In this document: piece by piece, positions 1 to 11,085 of the stretch
Position numbering within the stretch: position 1 is the first letter of the stretch
How the letters are laid out: the number at the start of each line of letters is the position of its first letter
Assembly: GCA_003993805.1 (NCBI GenBank)
Contig: RSEF01000019.1
Location: 3,369,105 to 3,433,104, forward strand
DNA length: 64,000 bases
Direction: 5' to 3'
Source of the DNA: Himantopus leucocephalus
Taxonomy: Eukaryota; Chordata; Aves; Charadriiformes; Recurvirostridae
The notes under the pieces: model-generated
What the model was told of the DNA's origin: nothing
Databases searched by the model: none
Seen by the model: the letters and a program-made list of their open reading frames with translations, nothing else
Made by a program: the position numbers and the translations under genes

Positions 1-1004
1 AAGTGTCAGAAAGGTTCATTTTTGATTCAGGAAACTTCATTTTTTACTCACTTCAGACTGTGCTGCCTACAAACTGCAATCCAACAAACGCAATCTCTAA
101 TGTACTTGCTGTTCTGGATGCAAACAGGACGCAGATCTAATTGTCAATTAGAAAACGCTGGATCCTACAGAAGAAGAACACTCCAAAGACAGACAAGGTC
201 CCAGGAAAGCAAGTCTTTAAACTAAAAGCATTTGATGGGGACCGCGGGGAAGCAGTCCGCAGGCACCGGCAGTGCGGAGCCGGCTCTGGCGCAGCTGCAC
301 AGCGGCACCTGCTGTTCTCTAAGGGGATCCAACGCTTCCTCCCTGCCCCTGGCAAGGGCTTTCTCGGACTGCAGAGTTAACAGGAGTGAGAAACCTCCTG
401 CAATCAGTGTTTTACTTCGTCCTGCAGGTCAGCTGGCGTTGAGTTTAATTTTTGTGTGATTAAAAGGAAGAGATCATCTGCCAGCCACAGGTCAGCTGGT
501 CAAAACACACGTACAATAACTTTTTGAACAATATTGGTGTCCTACAGACTCTCTCTCACCTCTTGTATCAGAGGCACACCAGGCTCACAAATACCATATA
601 AAGACTGCCTGAGACATGCTGATCCAACCTTCTTCAGGCACTAAGAATTGCAGATAAAGTTACACCTGCAAAATATGCACTTTTACCAATCTAGCTTACC
701 CTACATATTAAAGTAAGAGGGAAGAGGAAGCGTAGTAAAGAGTAGAGTTGGATTTAAATAGGAGCACACTGCTATCATAACTTTGCCTCCTTCCCCCTCC
801 TCAAAATGGGAGGATAGTGGAAGCAAAGAAATTCATCTCTTCCATAGCATTCCTGTAAAAGTGGAAGAAAGATTTTTATTAATGGTGTTTCAATCATCTT
901 GTATACAGCATGGGATACAAGGGAGCTGAGCGGGATTTGACGCTCATATTTCTAACAATGGTCATTCCTCAATGGAGGAAACCTTTGTTGCTAAAATCAC
1001 TTAC
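1..1004 (-). other. SPNS3: SPNS3 intron 6 (partial)
   Basis: No further SPNS3 exon was recognised here. Most is AT-rich. A GC-rich patch at about 236-372 stands out but matches no spinster coding segment in either strand. Confidence 0.6.
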
Positions 1005-4000
1005 TTCTTGGCAAGTGATATGACATCTTGACACCAAGTAGCCTTGGCAGTTCTGTGTACACCTGGTTTCTCAGCTGCTACTCGTATTGTGCCGGAGATG
1101 CTCAGTGCTCTGTGTGCTGCTGTCCTTCTCTGGGTCCTGTGAGGGACCAGTAGAATCAGAAGAACCAGTGCTAGACCTCCCATGCAAGGAGTTATCTGTA
1201 GACACAAGGTTGGTTAGATCAAGGATACCTTTTTTCTTATAGTGAAAACTGCACAGCAATTCACATTCAGCATCAGAATTACACATTGGAGAATTGCAGA
1301 TATGTTCAGAAATAGATGTGACTTGCTGTTTGTAGGTTATATTTGTAAAGAAGAAGAGCGATTTTGGTGATTTATGGTGACTTTTGAGGAAAGATAATAG
1401 ATCCTCCATCCCCATCGTACAGCGACATGATCACTCCTGCTGATTTTGGAGAAAACATGTGAAGAAAGAAAACTGCACCGTAGTATTCTGGCCAAAAATG
1501 CAAGAATCACTGATGCAGTCATGNAGACATGATCACTCCTGCTGATTTTGGAGAAAAACATGTGAAGAAAGAAAACTGCACTGTAGTATTCTGGCCAAAA
1601 ATGCAAGAATCACTGATGCAGTCATGAGTGTTATCTGAATAACATCAGACTGTTATTCCAGTAAACATTCTTCCCCACTCATCCTGTACTTGCTAGTTAA
1701 TTTTATAGATAAGTTAGGAGGCTCTGACAAAGTACTTCCAAAGCACTAGATGTTCAGTATGGAGAGACATCACGATGACATGACCAGAACAGAAGAGGTT
1801 ATTTTCTTGAAACCCTCAAATAACAGAAGGTGTTCCCAACAGCATTTCACAAAACAATCTCTGTATTTTCCTGAAGAATTATACTGGTGCTACCAGTATA
1901 ATGATCATTTTACCCTCAGTTTCCTCTGTTTGAGGAGTGTGTCCTCATTCCAAGTGTGTCCTCAGGTAAGAGGAACATCAGCACCTGCTCAGGCTGCTGT
2001 ACAATTTCACCTATGCCTGCTTTCATTCTGCAAAAGCTAGGCACAAATCTTCCACTTGTCCTGCAGGAAGAGTTCTCTTAAACACCAAGTTCACACCAGT
2101 CAGACAGGAGAAAGTCTTTCCACTGCTCACCTCTTTTAACACAATGAGCATAAGTAATCCAAACCCTGGTGATGATTCTGATTTTACAGTGAATGGCTCA
2201 GCCATGAGTGAAAGTGCATAACTCACCCTGAATGCCCAGTGCCAGTCACCTGTGACATCTGCCATGCCAGCTGCTAGGACATAACCAAGGCCACTGTAAG
2301 CAACAGAAAGGAATAATCAGTAGGCACCAACGAATTCTTGCTGGCTGAAATGACGTGTCTTGCCAGCTAAGGAGAGCACAGGGAAGTATATTGTCATAGT
2401 TTTCAAAATGAATAAACAGAAACAACTCTCATGGTCTATGCTAGTCTACTTGCCAGCCAGTATTAAAAAGAGAGTCTAACCTCCTCAGAGCAGACTTGAG
2501 ATGGTGGCAATAATGTCCCAGACTCCTGTGCTAGCCACATGAATTAAGCCCTGCAGGAATTCCTTTAGTTTTAATCTGCCTTCTGGGCTCAGCTTTGGCT
2601 GCCTGCTCTAATAAAGAGTATGCCTCTGAACCACTTAAAAAGCCCTTCTCCACCTCTTCTTCAGACACAATGTCAATTTAACTAAAAGAGGAGTGGGAAG
2701 TGCCAATTCTTCCTTGGGAGATGTTTAATGGAAGCTTCTTGAAAAATTTGTCAAGTAAACAAATATCTGAAAGCTTTTGTCTTCCAAAACCCAGAAATAA
2801 ATTACCTATCCTCATGCACATATTTCTTTTAGAATTGATTCAATATTTTATTCAAAGCCTACCGTTTTTCAGAGTTTAGATTCTCCCTAAAAAACGTTGA
2901 GGGGGAAAAAGGAAATTTTTCTTCGGGGTAAATATAGAAACAAACCTAACCATCTCTATTTAAAAATGCTAAGCAAGTGACAAATCCTTTTGCAAGAGCC
3001 AATGCAGATATACATCAAAATATGTCTAATCAAGGCTCAGGGTATATTGAATTGCAGGCGTGGTCAGACAGAATTTCAAAAGGCGGGTCAGTTACTAGCA
3101 AGAAAACCAACCTTCCCACTGGAATGAAGATATAGAAGATAGATAACATTGTGGTCCTTTTTCCTTCCTCAAACAGGTCTGCAATGATGGTGGGTGCTAT
3201 TGTGGAATAACTGGCCGTGCCAATGCCAACTAGTCCTCGTGAAAGAAAGAATATCCAGTAATACTGCAGGCAAAAGACATATTATAGTCCAAAAAAGCCC
3301 ATGCAAGAAAGAAAGCTTACTATTAAAGAGGTGCACTTTAGTGGATCAAATGTACCAGAGGAAATAAGAATCCAACTGCCTTTTGCATATGTCTGTATTC
3401 CCTCCACTCACATCTGCTTCCCTCACAACCCACTGCTGTGCTTTCTACTTTCTGTACAGTACTGACTTCCTAGAGTGATACCCAGAGGGAATTACAGGAT
3501 AGGGTTGATAGACCACAAGCTTGCCAAACAAGCTGCTACACAGTTAAGGTCATTATCAACAAACATTCGGGACAAAAATAAGATCCCATCAATCAGGACA
3601 GTAATGTGCGTTCTCCATTGCCTAGGCTGGACTCCGTCATCCCATAAAGCATTCCTGCACAAAGTCCATCCAGTCCAGGCTTGGGGAGTGAGTACGCACT
3701 GATAGCTTTTCCAAATGTGATCAGAGGAGGACTCTATCAACTCCTGCAAGACATATGCAGATTATTTCCATAGTACCCTCTAAAAAAGCAACATACCGAT
3801 TCACTGATGAATGAACTGCCTAATGTTACACCAGACCAGAAGAAAATACCAGCTCCAAGGATGATCTTTCTATTGTACCGGTCACCGAGGTATCCAAAGA
3901 TAGGGGCAGCCAGCATGTAACACAAGATGAACACTGGAAATCCAAGAAGGAGCAAAGACAATATTGGTCAAATTATTTTTATCATACATACTCCTCACCC

Positions 4001-7000
4001 CTGAGGAGACAAACTCAGGTTATTTTTTAGGGCAGAGATTAAAGGCAGGCTGAGTTTGTAGAACTAGTAGGTAGATTGGTATTTAGAAAAAGATACATGC
4101 AGATTCAAAAATCCCTATACAAAAAAACAAAACATGTGTGAATTGCTCAAGTTCTGTATTTCTTGAGAAATTCCTTCATCTTTTCTGATTCAAATACTGT
4201 GGGATTTTTGAAGGACACAACACTAGTCTTCCCTGAACCAAAGATACTCACTTCTGCATCATAGTCACCCTGCCCACAAGCGGAAGTGAGCAATACCACA
4301 CACGATTAGGAACTAGAAGAAAAAAGTAACTAGACTGTGTTTTAGGAACAGACCACGTAGAAGCAAGGCAAAGTAAACTATCTGAAGTTAAGAGATTTTA
4401 TTACCTGTTTGCAGTAGACCTGTATCCCCATCGCTAAGCTTGAAGTATTTCTGTATATCTAACAGGATCCCTGCAACAGAGTCAAACATTGAATGACATC
4501 AAAGTACGCAGCTCATTCCTTGTAATTCTATTCATTTGACAGCTCAAAGTTTTATTTCAAGAACAGGGCTTGCAAGAACTGCAGCACATTTAGCTTGCTA
4601 GTTTACACGTAAATCATTATTCTACCACAAGCACAGATACACAGAGAACTAAAAATTCCTATCACAATAGATAAAATTCATGATCTTCCACTATATAGGT
4701 CTGATGAGAGTCAGTTTACCCACTATTTCAATCACAACTGTTCTGTTTCTTTTGCATCATTAGTACCTAAGCACATAAACAGTTTACAGTTCAAAGTTTA
4801 ATGGCCACAATGTGGAATAAAACAGTGACAAAGTTTTGCTGCCAGGAGATTGCTATCTTCATACAACTAATCCTAAAATTTTTTTAATGACCTTAAAATG
4901 TTAAGATGAGTTGAAATTCCTTCTGTTAAGAATAACTGTCAATGTTTTCAGTATATACCATATTCATATTAGTGCATGTTGGATTTTTCAGGATGCAAAT
5001 GGCTACAGTCTTCATTAGCCAATGGTGGCTAAATCAGCCTATAGCCAGGGAAATACTACTGTAATTCAGGTCATGGTTCCAATCGTGTAATTCTGTTCAT
5101 ATTTCCGTGACAATTTTGCAGAGATCACATGAGATATAGATAACTGTGGATTTACAAATTAACATTTCTAGTGGTGACAATGACAGACAAACTTTACCAA
5201 AAGTGATCATTTCTATTTGTGATAAATGGCTGGCAGAAATTCCATCTCAATTTCTAACCATTCAATAGCTGTGGAAAAGTTTAGAAGAGATGTCAAAAAG
5301 AGTGGAAGAAAGTCACACAAGCAAAAAACTGAGGGAAAATCCATGGATCTGGCACCTCATGGATGCATGAATGCTGTTGAAACAAAAAGGTCATTTTCAT
5401 CTCTACATCTTGCCAAGACTGTAGATCTACCATCTAACCTATCTTGTATTTCTGCATTATATTCCTGAAAAAAAAAAAATAAAATAGCAAAAGATACTGC
5501 TCTGAATAAGCATACCTTTACTCCGATATTGCAAGATATCAATTAAAAAAAGAAATTTCTTCTCATGCAGCTTTAGTTTTTCCAAAATAGTCAAAATCAC
5601 AACATTATTAAGAGGATGAAGCCACCACTTAAGAAAACAAGTTCTGTGTAATTGTCTGCTATGTTCGCAGAAGCTGATCTGCAGCAGAATGGAGCCCAGG
5701 GTGAGGTTAGCAAGAGGTACCTATTCTGCTCCGACGGTGTATTTTACATGTTATGCCATATACTATGCTGCTGCAATCACTTAAAAGCATTCTTGAGCCA
5801 GCTAGTTTAAAGCTAAATCCATGCTCTCCCACAGTCCCCATGGCTGCAGCATAATCAACTTCCTCACTATTTACTGATGTGACTTGAAGTCAGTGTAGAT
5901 CAAGGTCTAGCCTAACAGCAGCACCAGAGGTTTTATAGCTGTTTCTCGGTGACTCTTGAACATATTCTGCATTTAGGGTTTTCCTAATGATCTCAGAAAT
6001 TTGTCAGTGAATTAATTCAAACATTTTGCACCATTAAAACAGAACAATCAATTGTATTCACTCTTTCTGGTAGGTGATTATCAACACACAGAAATACTGT
6101 ATTACAGGAACTTCAGTTTTGGACTAATAGAGTACTTAGAAAAAATTGCAGCTAACACAAGACTTGACCTGAACTAAAACTTCATTTCAAACTAACTTTT
6201 ACACTGAACACCGGTAAAAATGTTATGCCCTCCACATAGCTGAAGTAACTGGCCTGACCAGTTATCAGCAAATTACAAAGCATTGATCTGAACAGCTTGG
6301 AACAGGGTAACAGATCAGAGGGGAAAAAGTCTGCATGATCACCATTTTTAACAAACTGAAGACTCAATTCCAGCAGACAACTAAGTGGAAAAGCTTGTTT
6401 TCTGTGTGAAGATTGATGCAAACTCTGTCAAACCCCATGAGCAAAACTGCCTGGAAACCACAACTTCCTAACTGCCACCAGCTTACTTTTAAACAAATAC
6501 TCAAGCCTCTCCTTCGCTTTCCTGCTAACATATTTAACAATATGTTCATACATATGGACAGCCAAACTCAAAAGTACTGATGCAGGAATTCTGCAATGCA
6601 GCTGAATTCTAGCACATGAACAGTATATTGCTGTGGTATAAACTGCACTATAGATTTCCCCCATGGCGGAGGAGGTCATAGAGTTAACTTAAAATTGTTT
6701 TAGTCATATATTGTAACTAAAATAGATGATTGATATTTCAAAGGCCTGGACACTATCCCCACCTCTGTTCTTGAATTCTTACATGTCCCTGAAGGCACCT
6801 CGCTCACAAGAAACTGAGCATGTTAACAAGTAGGCAAGCTTTTCTTCACAGGCCTTCTTGAAAATTTTAAGCTCTTAGCATGTACAGGAGGCAAAGAATA
6901 GTTCAAAGCCTGGAGTGAGCCAAATGACTGCTTGCACTTAATACTTCCAAGTGCATATCCTCCTAGCATCCCAGTTCTTGTTCAAAGACATTTTCATCCT

Positions 7001-8397
7001 CTCCTGTCCCCTGCCCTTCTCCAGGGAAAGTTACTTGACAATAGAACTCACACATCGAAGATTTCACTACCAGTCTTGCAGTATCATTCAGCACGCACTC
7101 CTACTAGTTTCCTTTCCTCTTATATGTGTGGTTAAGAAGTCAAAAGAAAAAAGCTTAAACTCCTAAAGCCACCAGCCTCACAATTTTTAAAGACACTGAC
7201 TGAATGTCTTAAATTTCTGAATGGTCTCAGAAGTAAAAATAATTAGTTTGTCTACTGTCACTAGATATTAATTCCAAATTTAACAATCCATCCTTTGGGT
7301 TTTTTCAAAGTTTTAAAACATTTATGATTTCCAGGCCCCTCAGAAGTAAAACATAGCAAGCTGACATGTGTTTCCTCCTGATTTATAAATCAGATCCCTG
7401 GAAGCATGGTAGATGCTTAGGAGTGATGCTAAACAGAAGAATTTAGTCAGACCACGGTTTACAAGAGAGGAAAAAACATAGATTTCCCACCAGTTTACTA
7501 GAAGCAATGCTTTACTGTTTGTGGCTAGGTAAATAAATAAATAAATAAATCACATTTTGGAAGAAGGCTATTATTTATTAGAAAACAAGTTGTAAATTTG
7601 GTAGATGATGCTTACGGAAGCTTACGGATTGTAACACAATCATGTTACACTCTCCATTGCAGAAATAACACAATTTCTAGCAGATCATGAGGAAGTTAAG
7701 CCTCCCCTAAACAAGCTTTCACAAAGTTAACATCATTTTTGTACTTCTAATGGGGGAAACAGCATCACTATTATTTAGACAAAGGAATGTCATACCTAAT
7801 CTACTGGATCCACACAAGACCTGGTAAGCTGCTGTATACAATAAAGGGAAGCCTGTAGAATCCAGACACAAAAATGGACTAATTGCTCTGTATGCTAAAG
7901 TCTGTTTATAAAAGACTTAGATTTTAAAATATGAATATTAAGCATTTAACAAATGTGATTTTTATAAGCATTCTACTAACCATTAATAACTAATACATCA
8001 TTTATTGGTCTTTCGAGTTTATAACTGAAAGTTTCATTAAGAGTATGACCAACAGGCTAAAGCAGATAAGTGAGAAAGATTAAAAAGACATAAAGAGTAG
8101 CCTTACTTTAGAAAACATTTGTAAATACAAAGTAGAGCTGTTGAGAACTTAAAATTCTTTTTCCTTGGAAGAAGAAAATAGGCTCTCACCTGGTACAATG
8201 AACCAATCCATGAAATTTATTAAATTCGCATAGCACAGCACAGCAGCTATCAGGTATTCTCTCTTTGCTGGGCCCTTCCTTGACACAGACACGACTGGAC
8301 CTTGTCTCACATGTGCTGCAGTAGCTCCATAATTCTGCTCCTCAGGAGGTGGCTGGGACTGCAAGCCTGTGTTTTCATGTGCATCAGGGGTTTGCAT
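1..8397 (-). CDS. SPNS3: SPNS3, spinster-type major facilitator transporter (partial, 3' part off the left edge)
   Basis: Six coding exons read right to left at 8397-8190, 4470-4405, 3933-3797, 3263-3112, 2293-2227 and 1195-1005. They splice in phase into 273 codons plus two bases; human SPNS3 is about 510 residues, so roughly half is present. The N-terminus is hydrophilic up to about residue 46, then the first membrane helix begins. The MFS motif A is visible at residues 105-114 ([10 protein letters not shown]), and the spinster signature ASYSTIAPT begins at residue 154. SPNS3 is preferred over SPNS2 because of the DWF sequence at residues 64-66, the LILLVP stretch in exon 6, and the position next to UBE2G1. 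The family transports lipids: SPNS2 exports sphingosine-1-phosphate and SPNS1 handles lysosomal lysophospholipids. The SPNS3 substrate is not firmly established. The gene is divergent from UBE2G1. The transcription start was not found. Confidence 0.93.
1005..1195 (-). CDS. SPNS3: SPNS3 coding exon 6 (last exon in window)
   Basis: This 191-nt exon sits between acceptor TCTACAG and donor GTAAGT. It encodes residues 211-273 plus two bases. A hydrophobic helix ([11 protein letters not shown]) is followed by a variable polar loop and [11 protein letters not shown], which resembles the human SPNS3 loop. The coding sequence must continue beyond base 1. Confidence 0.92.
1196..2226 (-). other. SPNS3: SPNS3 intron 5
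   Basis: No coding sequence seen. It holds the 100-bp direct duplication around the single N at 1524, described separately. Confidence 0.75.
1424..1626. repeat. Near-perfect 100-bp direct duplication flanking a single N
   Basis: Bases 1424-1523 and 1526-1626 are the same sequence except for one C/T difference and one extra A. A lone N at 1524 separates them. This is most simply two allelic contig ends placed side by side by the assembler rather than a real tandem repeat. Confidence 0.85.
2227..2293 (-). CDS. SPNS3: SPNS3 coding exon 5
   Basis: This 67-nt exon sits between acceptor TTACAG and donor GTGAGT. It encodes GLGYVLAAG...GDWHWAFR (residues 189-210). The GDWHWA/GNWRWA segment is conserved across the spinster family. 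Confidence 0.93.
3112..3263 (-). CDS. SPNS3: SPNS3 coding exon 4
   Basis: This 152-nt exon encodes residues 138-187 plus two bases of 188. It contains [18 protein letters not shown] and ends at IFIPVG. The acceptor is CTGCAG. The donor is the unusual GTTGGT, required because the next exon supplies the T that completes Ser188. Confidence 0.92.
3797..3933 (-). CDS. SPNS3: SPNS3 coding exon 3
   Basis: This 137-nt exon sits between acceptor TTTCCAG and donor GTATGT. It completes residue 92 and encodes residues 93-137, including MFS motif [11 protein letters not shown] (105-114) in the loop between helices 2 and 3. Confidence 0.95.
4405..4470 (-). CDS. SPNS3: SPNS3 coding exon 2
   Basis: This 66-nt exon sits between acceptor TTGCAG and donor GTAATA. 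It completes Gly70 and encodes ILLDIQKYF...TGLLQT (residues 71-91), a conserved spinster segment after helix 1. It is too short to show up as an independent reading frame. Confidence 0.92.
4471..8189 (-). other. SPNS3: SPNS3 intron 1
   Basis: About 3.7 kb of AT-rich sequence without recognisable genes. It contains a short (AAAT)5 run at 7530-7550. Confidence 0.75.
7530..7550. repeat. (AAAT)5 microsatellite
   Basis: Five perfect copies of the tetranucleotide within SPNS3 intron 1. Confidence 0.9.
8190..8397 (-). CDS. SPNS3: SPNS3 coding exon 1
   Basis: Contains the start codon (ATG at 8397-8395, A at -3) and codons 1-69 plus one base. The minus-strand donor is CCAG|GTGAGA. It encodes the hydrophilic N-terminus and first membrane helix, ending in DWFIVPG at residues 64-70. 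Confidence 0.92.
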
Positions 8398-8422
8398 ATT
8401 TCCAAGTGCAGAAAGTCACCAT
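8384..8422 (-). promoter_or_regulatory. Possible upstream ORF overlapping the SPNS3 start codon
   Basis: An ATG at 8422-8420 opens a 12-codon frame that ends at TGA 8386-8384, inside the SPNS3 coding sequence and out of frame with it. It matters only if the SPNS3 5' UTR is contiguous through this point, which was not shown. A weak candidate acceptor (TTGCAG ending at 8454) would keep it in the mRNA. Confidence 0.4.
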
Positions 8423-10380
8423 AGATTATGAAGTGTTTCCTTAGTACACCAAGCTGCAAGTCAATTTTGTGTTCAGGCTATGAGGAACTTCAATCACTAT
8501 GGTCATTTCCGGCAATGAAGCCCAGCCACTAAAAACTGAAATTAAATGTGCCTTGCAGTAGGAAGAACTTTACAAAGAAAGAAGCTGCAGTCTTGTGTAT
8601 TTGCAACAGCAAAAGTGCTGAAGTGCTATACCTTGAAGACAAGGAAAAGTAAGTGTAAACAAATGCAAAATAATCCATTGTGCATCCAAGAAACAAAAGT
8701 GCACAACTTTGCAATAATCTCACAGAAACTACATAAGCAAAATTAATAATAACCTTCTCTAAGGTCTCAGTGAGTTGCCAGAGATAAAAATAGCCTTTCT
8801 AGAGAAGAGAGGGAAAGAAAAGAGATTCTCACTTGCTAGACCAGGTACCTATCTTTGACTTGAGCCCTCCTTTACCACAGACTTCTTGTGCAACTCCGGA
8901 CAAGTCATTTGCTTTGTCTGCACCTCAGATCTTTATTCCTGACACACACACATACGAGACCTTTACAATAGGGCTACCCAGCCTTGTCCCTGCCACCTGA
9001 CCAGTCACTTCTCTCTGCTGCCACCCATCTGCTTTGCCCTGGCCAGATCTACACCCAGAACTAAATCCTTTCTAATAAGGTCCTGAGTCAGCAATTTAAG
9101 CAGAAGAGTCATACTCCAGAGTACTTGCTGGTTTGGGGTTTTTTTTTAGGGGGTGGGGAATACCAAACAAACAAAAACTAAAACAAAAAACCAACCCAGA
9201 ATGCTACATTAAGCAGAGAAAGGGAGATGGAAACAAAAACGCTTTTCTTCACCCCTGCTGGACCTGTGCACATTCCACAGTTCTGAATTGTGCAATGGGA
9301 TTTCTTCCCTTTTCTCCCCGAAAAAGAGGTCTGAAAGAGGAAGAAAGGAGGACAAACAAAGGCGTTCTTGTTCTTTTGGGGTGTGCAGCTACCCTTCTTC
9401 CCTGTCTTTCTTCTGGCCACTCAGATTTGAAAATGTATTCTTACTTAATTCTCCCAGCATGAGTTTTCCTATTATATTAATTATTTTTTAGACACATAAC
9501 TAGTCATGTGTCTTTTGAGCCATTTTGTGAATTACCAGCTTCAGAGGCTAATTTATTTTTTGCACCCTGTTAATAATGTTTAAAGTGAAAATTAACAGTT
9601 AACTGTAAGAGTTTAAGAGTGAGACAGCTAATAGGAATGAGTACTGATTACAATTTATGATTCATGCATGAAGACAAGAGTCTATGGTTGGGGTTTTTTT
9701 CCTAAGAATTGTGTGTTTCACACTTCAGACTAAACTGAAAAACAAATTAGCATCTAGCATTCTTGGCCATTTTGTAAAATCCCCACTCCTTTACTTTGTG
9801 TGCTCAACACTGTAGTATTTCATTCTGTCTTCATTTCGTGAAGATCTAGTTCTTCATGAACCAGAAGGCATGTTTAATTTAAACATGGGTAAGTCTATAT
9901 TAATTTTATTTCAAGAGGGCTCTTTTTTTTGGTAACATCTTAGATCTCAACTTTCTAAGGAAGGTTTTAGATATAGATTATGGGCATCTTCTGCTCAAGG
10001 GACCTCCACATAAGCCAGCTTGTGCCTGAAAATATTTCAGAGTGTGTCAACTTACTATCAGGAAGCAATTTTTGCTGTCTATTCAGTGTTATCACTACTA
10101 CCTTTTTCTCTACTATAGGCTATAGAACTTTCACTGCGTAAATGTCACATTATCTATGCATCCCACTGCTTTATTAAACCAATGAAGTCAAGAGTTGGGT
10201 ATACTTGGGAGCAATAAAGAATCAGCACAATTTTGTAGAGATTGAAAAATTTATCTACATCCACAACTGCGGATTAAAAAAAAAATCTGCAAAAAATATT
10301 AAAACTACTTTGAAGAACTACATGGCTTTAAAGGTGGGCACAGCGAACGTCAGTTCTGCTTTACTTCAGCCCAAAAGCAA

Positions 10381-10600
10381 GTGCGAAGGAGGGCGGGGGG
10401 GGGGGGGCAGCGGTTGGNGGGGGGGGGGGGGGGGGGGGGGCAGCGGTTGTGCTCCCCTGCGGCCCCCGGCAGCCGCTGCAGCGCCGCGCCGCGCCGCTGG
10501 GTGGCGCTCCAACACCGGCACCGCGCACAGCCCCGCGCCCCCCCCGCGCCCGGCGCGGAGCAGCGCGACAGCCCTTCAAACGCTCCCGACGGCAACGGGT
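10381..10600. promoter_or_regulatory. Orphan GC-rich, CpG-rich patch
   Basis: A roughly 220-bp block dense in GCGC and CCGC sits in AT-rich surroundings. It begins with a long G run and ends at CGGCAACGGG. No coding sequence is recognised in it. It could be a small CpG-island promoter, possibly for SPNS3, or a GC-rich repeat. No TATA box or convincing splice donor links it to SPNS3. Confidence 0.5.
10394..10440. repeat. Poly-G tract interrupted by a duplicated block and an N
   Basis: Two runs of G, each followed by CAGCGGTTG, surround a single N at 10418. The repeated flank suggests an assembly seam at a tract that is hard to sequence, so its true length is unknown. The strand could form a G-quadruplex. 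Confidence 0.85.
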
Positions 10601-10612
10601 TAGTTACTTAAT

Positions 10613-10736
10613 GGAAAAGGAAAAGGAAAAGGAAAAGGAAAAGGAAAAGGAAAAGGAAAAGGAAAAGGAAAAGGAAAAGGAAAAGGAAAAGGAAAAGGAA
10701 AAGGAAAAGGAAAAGGAAAAGGAAAAGGAAAAGGAA
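10613..10736. repeat. (GGAAAA)n hexanucleotide array, about 20 copies
   Basis: An uninterrupted homopurine run of about 124 bp made of perfect GGAAAA units, ending in AAGAAA. Long homopurine tracts can adopt triplex structures and are usually polymorphic in length. Confidence 0.97.
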
Positions 10737-10904
10737 GAAAATCCAACAGCAACAGGGAGAAGTAGAGCCTAAACAAGGGGTTGGAAACTCAAACTGATGA
10801 ATCTAAGCTGCTTGCGGCAGAGGTTCGTTAGCAATAGGAAGCGAAACAGTCAAAGTTGTGCTTTTTTTTTTTCATCTTTGTTCTCCTCAGAAGCAAGTAG
10901 TGGA

Positions 10905-11085
10905 CCATAGAATCATAGGATCATAGAATGGCTTAGGTTGGAAGGGACCTTGAAGATCATCTCGTTCCAACCCCCCCGCCACAGGCAGGGACACCTCCCA
11001 CCAGCCCAGGTTGCTCCAAGCCCCGTCCAACCTGGCCTTGAACACCTCCAGGGATGGGGCAGCCACAGCTTCTCTGGGCGCTATA
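10905..11085 (-). mobile_element. CR1 LINE 3' fragment
   Basis: Read on the minus strand, it carries the end of the CR1 unit: a segment resembling the CR1 3' coding end, then GGTCCCTTCCAACC, then a tail of ATTCTATG-type repeats (seen on plus as CATAGAATCATAGGATCATAGAATGG). The 5' end is truncated near 11085, as is usual for CR1. This is the main sequence evidence for a bird or reptile source. The copy has no intact reverse transcriptase. Confidence 0.93.

Larger units (their letters stand above)
2294..4404 (-). other. SPNS3: SPNS3 introns 4, 3 and 2 (2294-3111, 3264-3796, 3934-4404)
   Basis: Short introns between recognised exons. Nothing else is supported in them. Open frames at 3475-3749 on both strands match nothing recognised and lie wholly within intron 3. 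Confidence 0.7.

Noticed and set aside
3475..3749. Opposed 75-85 codon frames in SPNS3 intron 3
   Set aside because: The flanking SPNS3 exons splice in exact phase without this segment, and neither translation is recognised.
10449..10772. Open frame translating the hexamer array as a Lys-Glu repeat
   Set aside because: A product of the (GGAAAA)n array; no gene signals.
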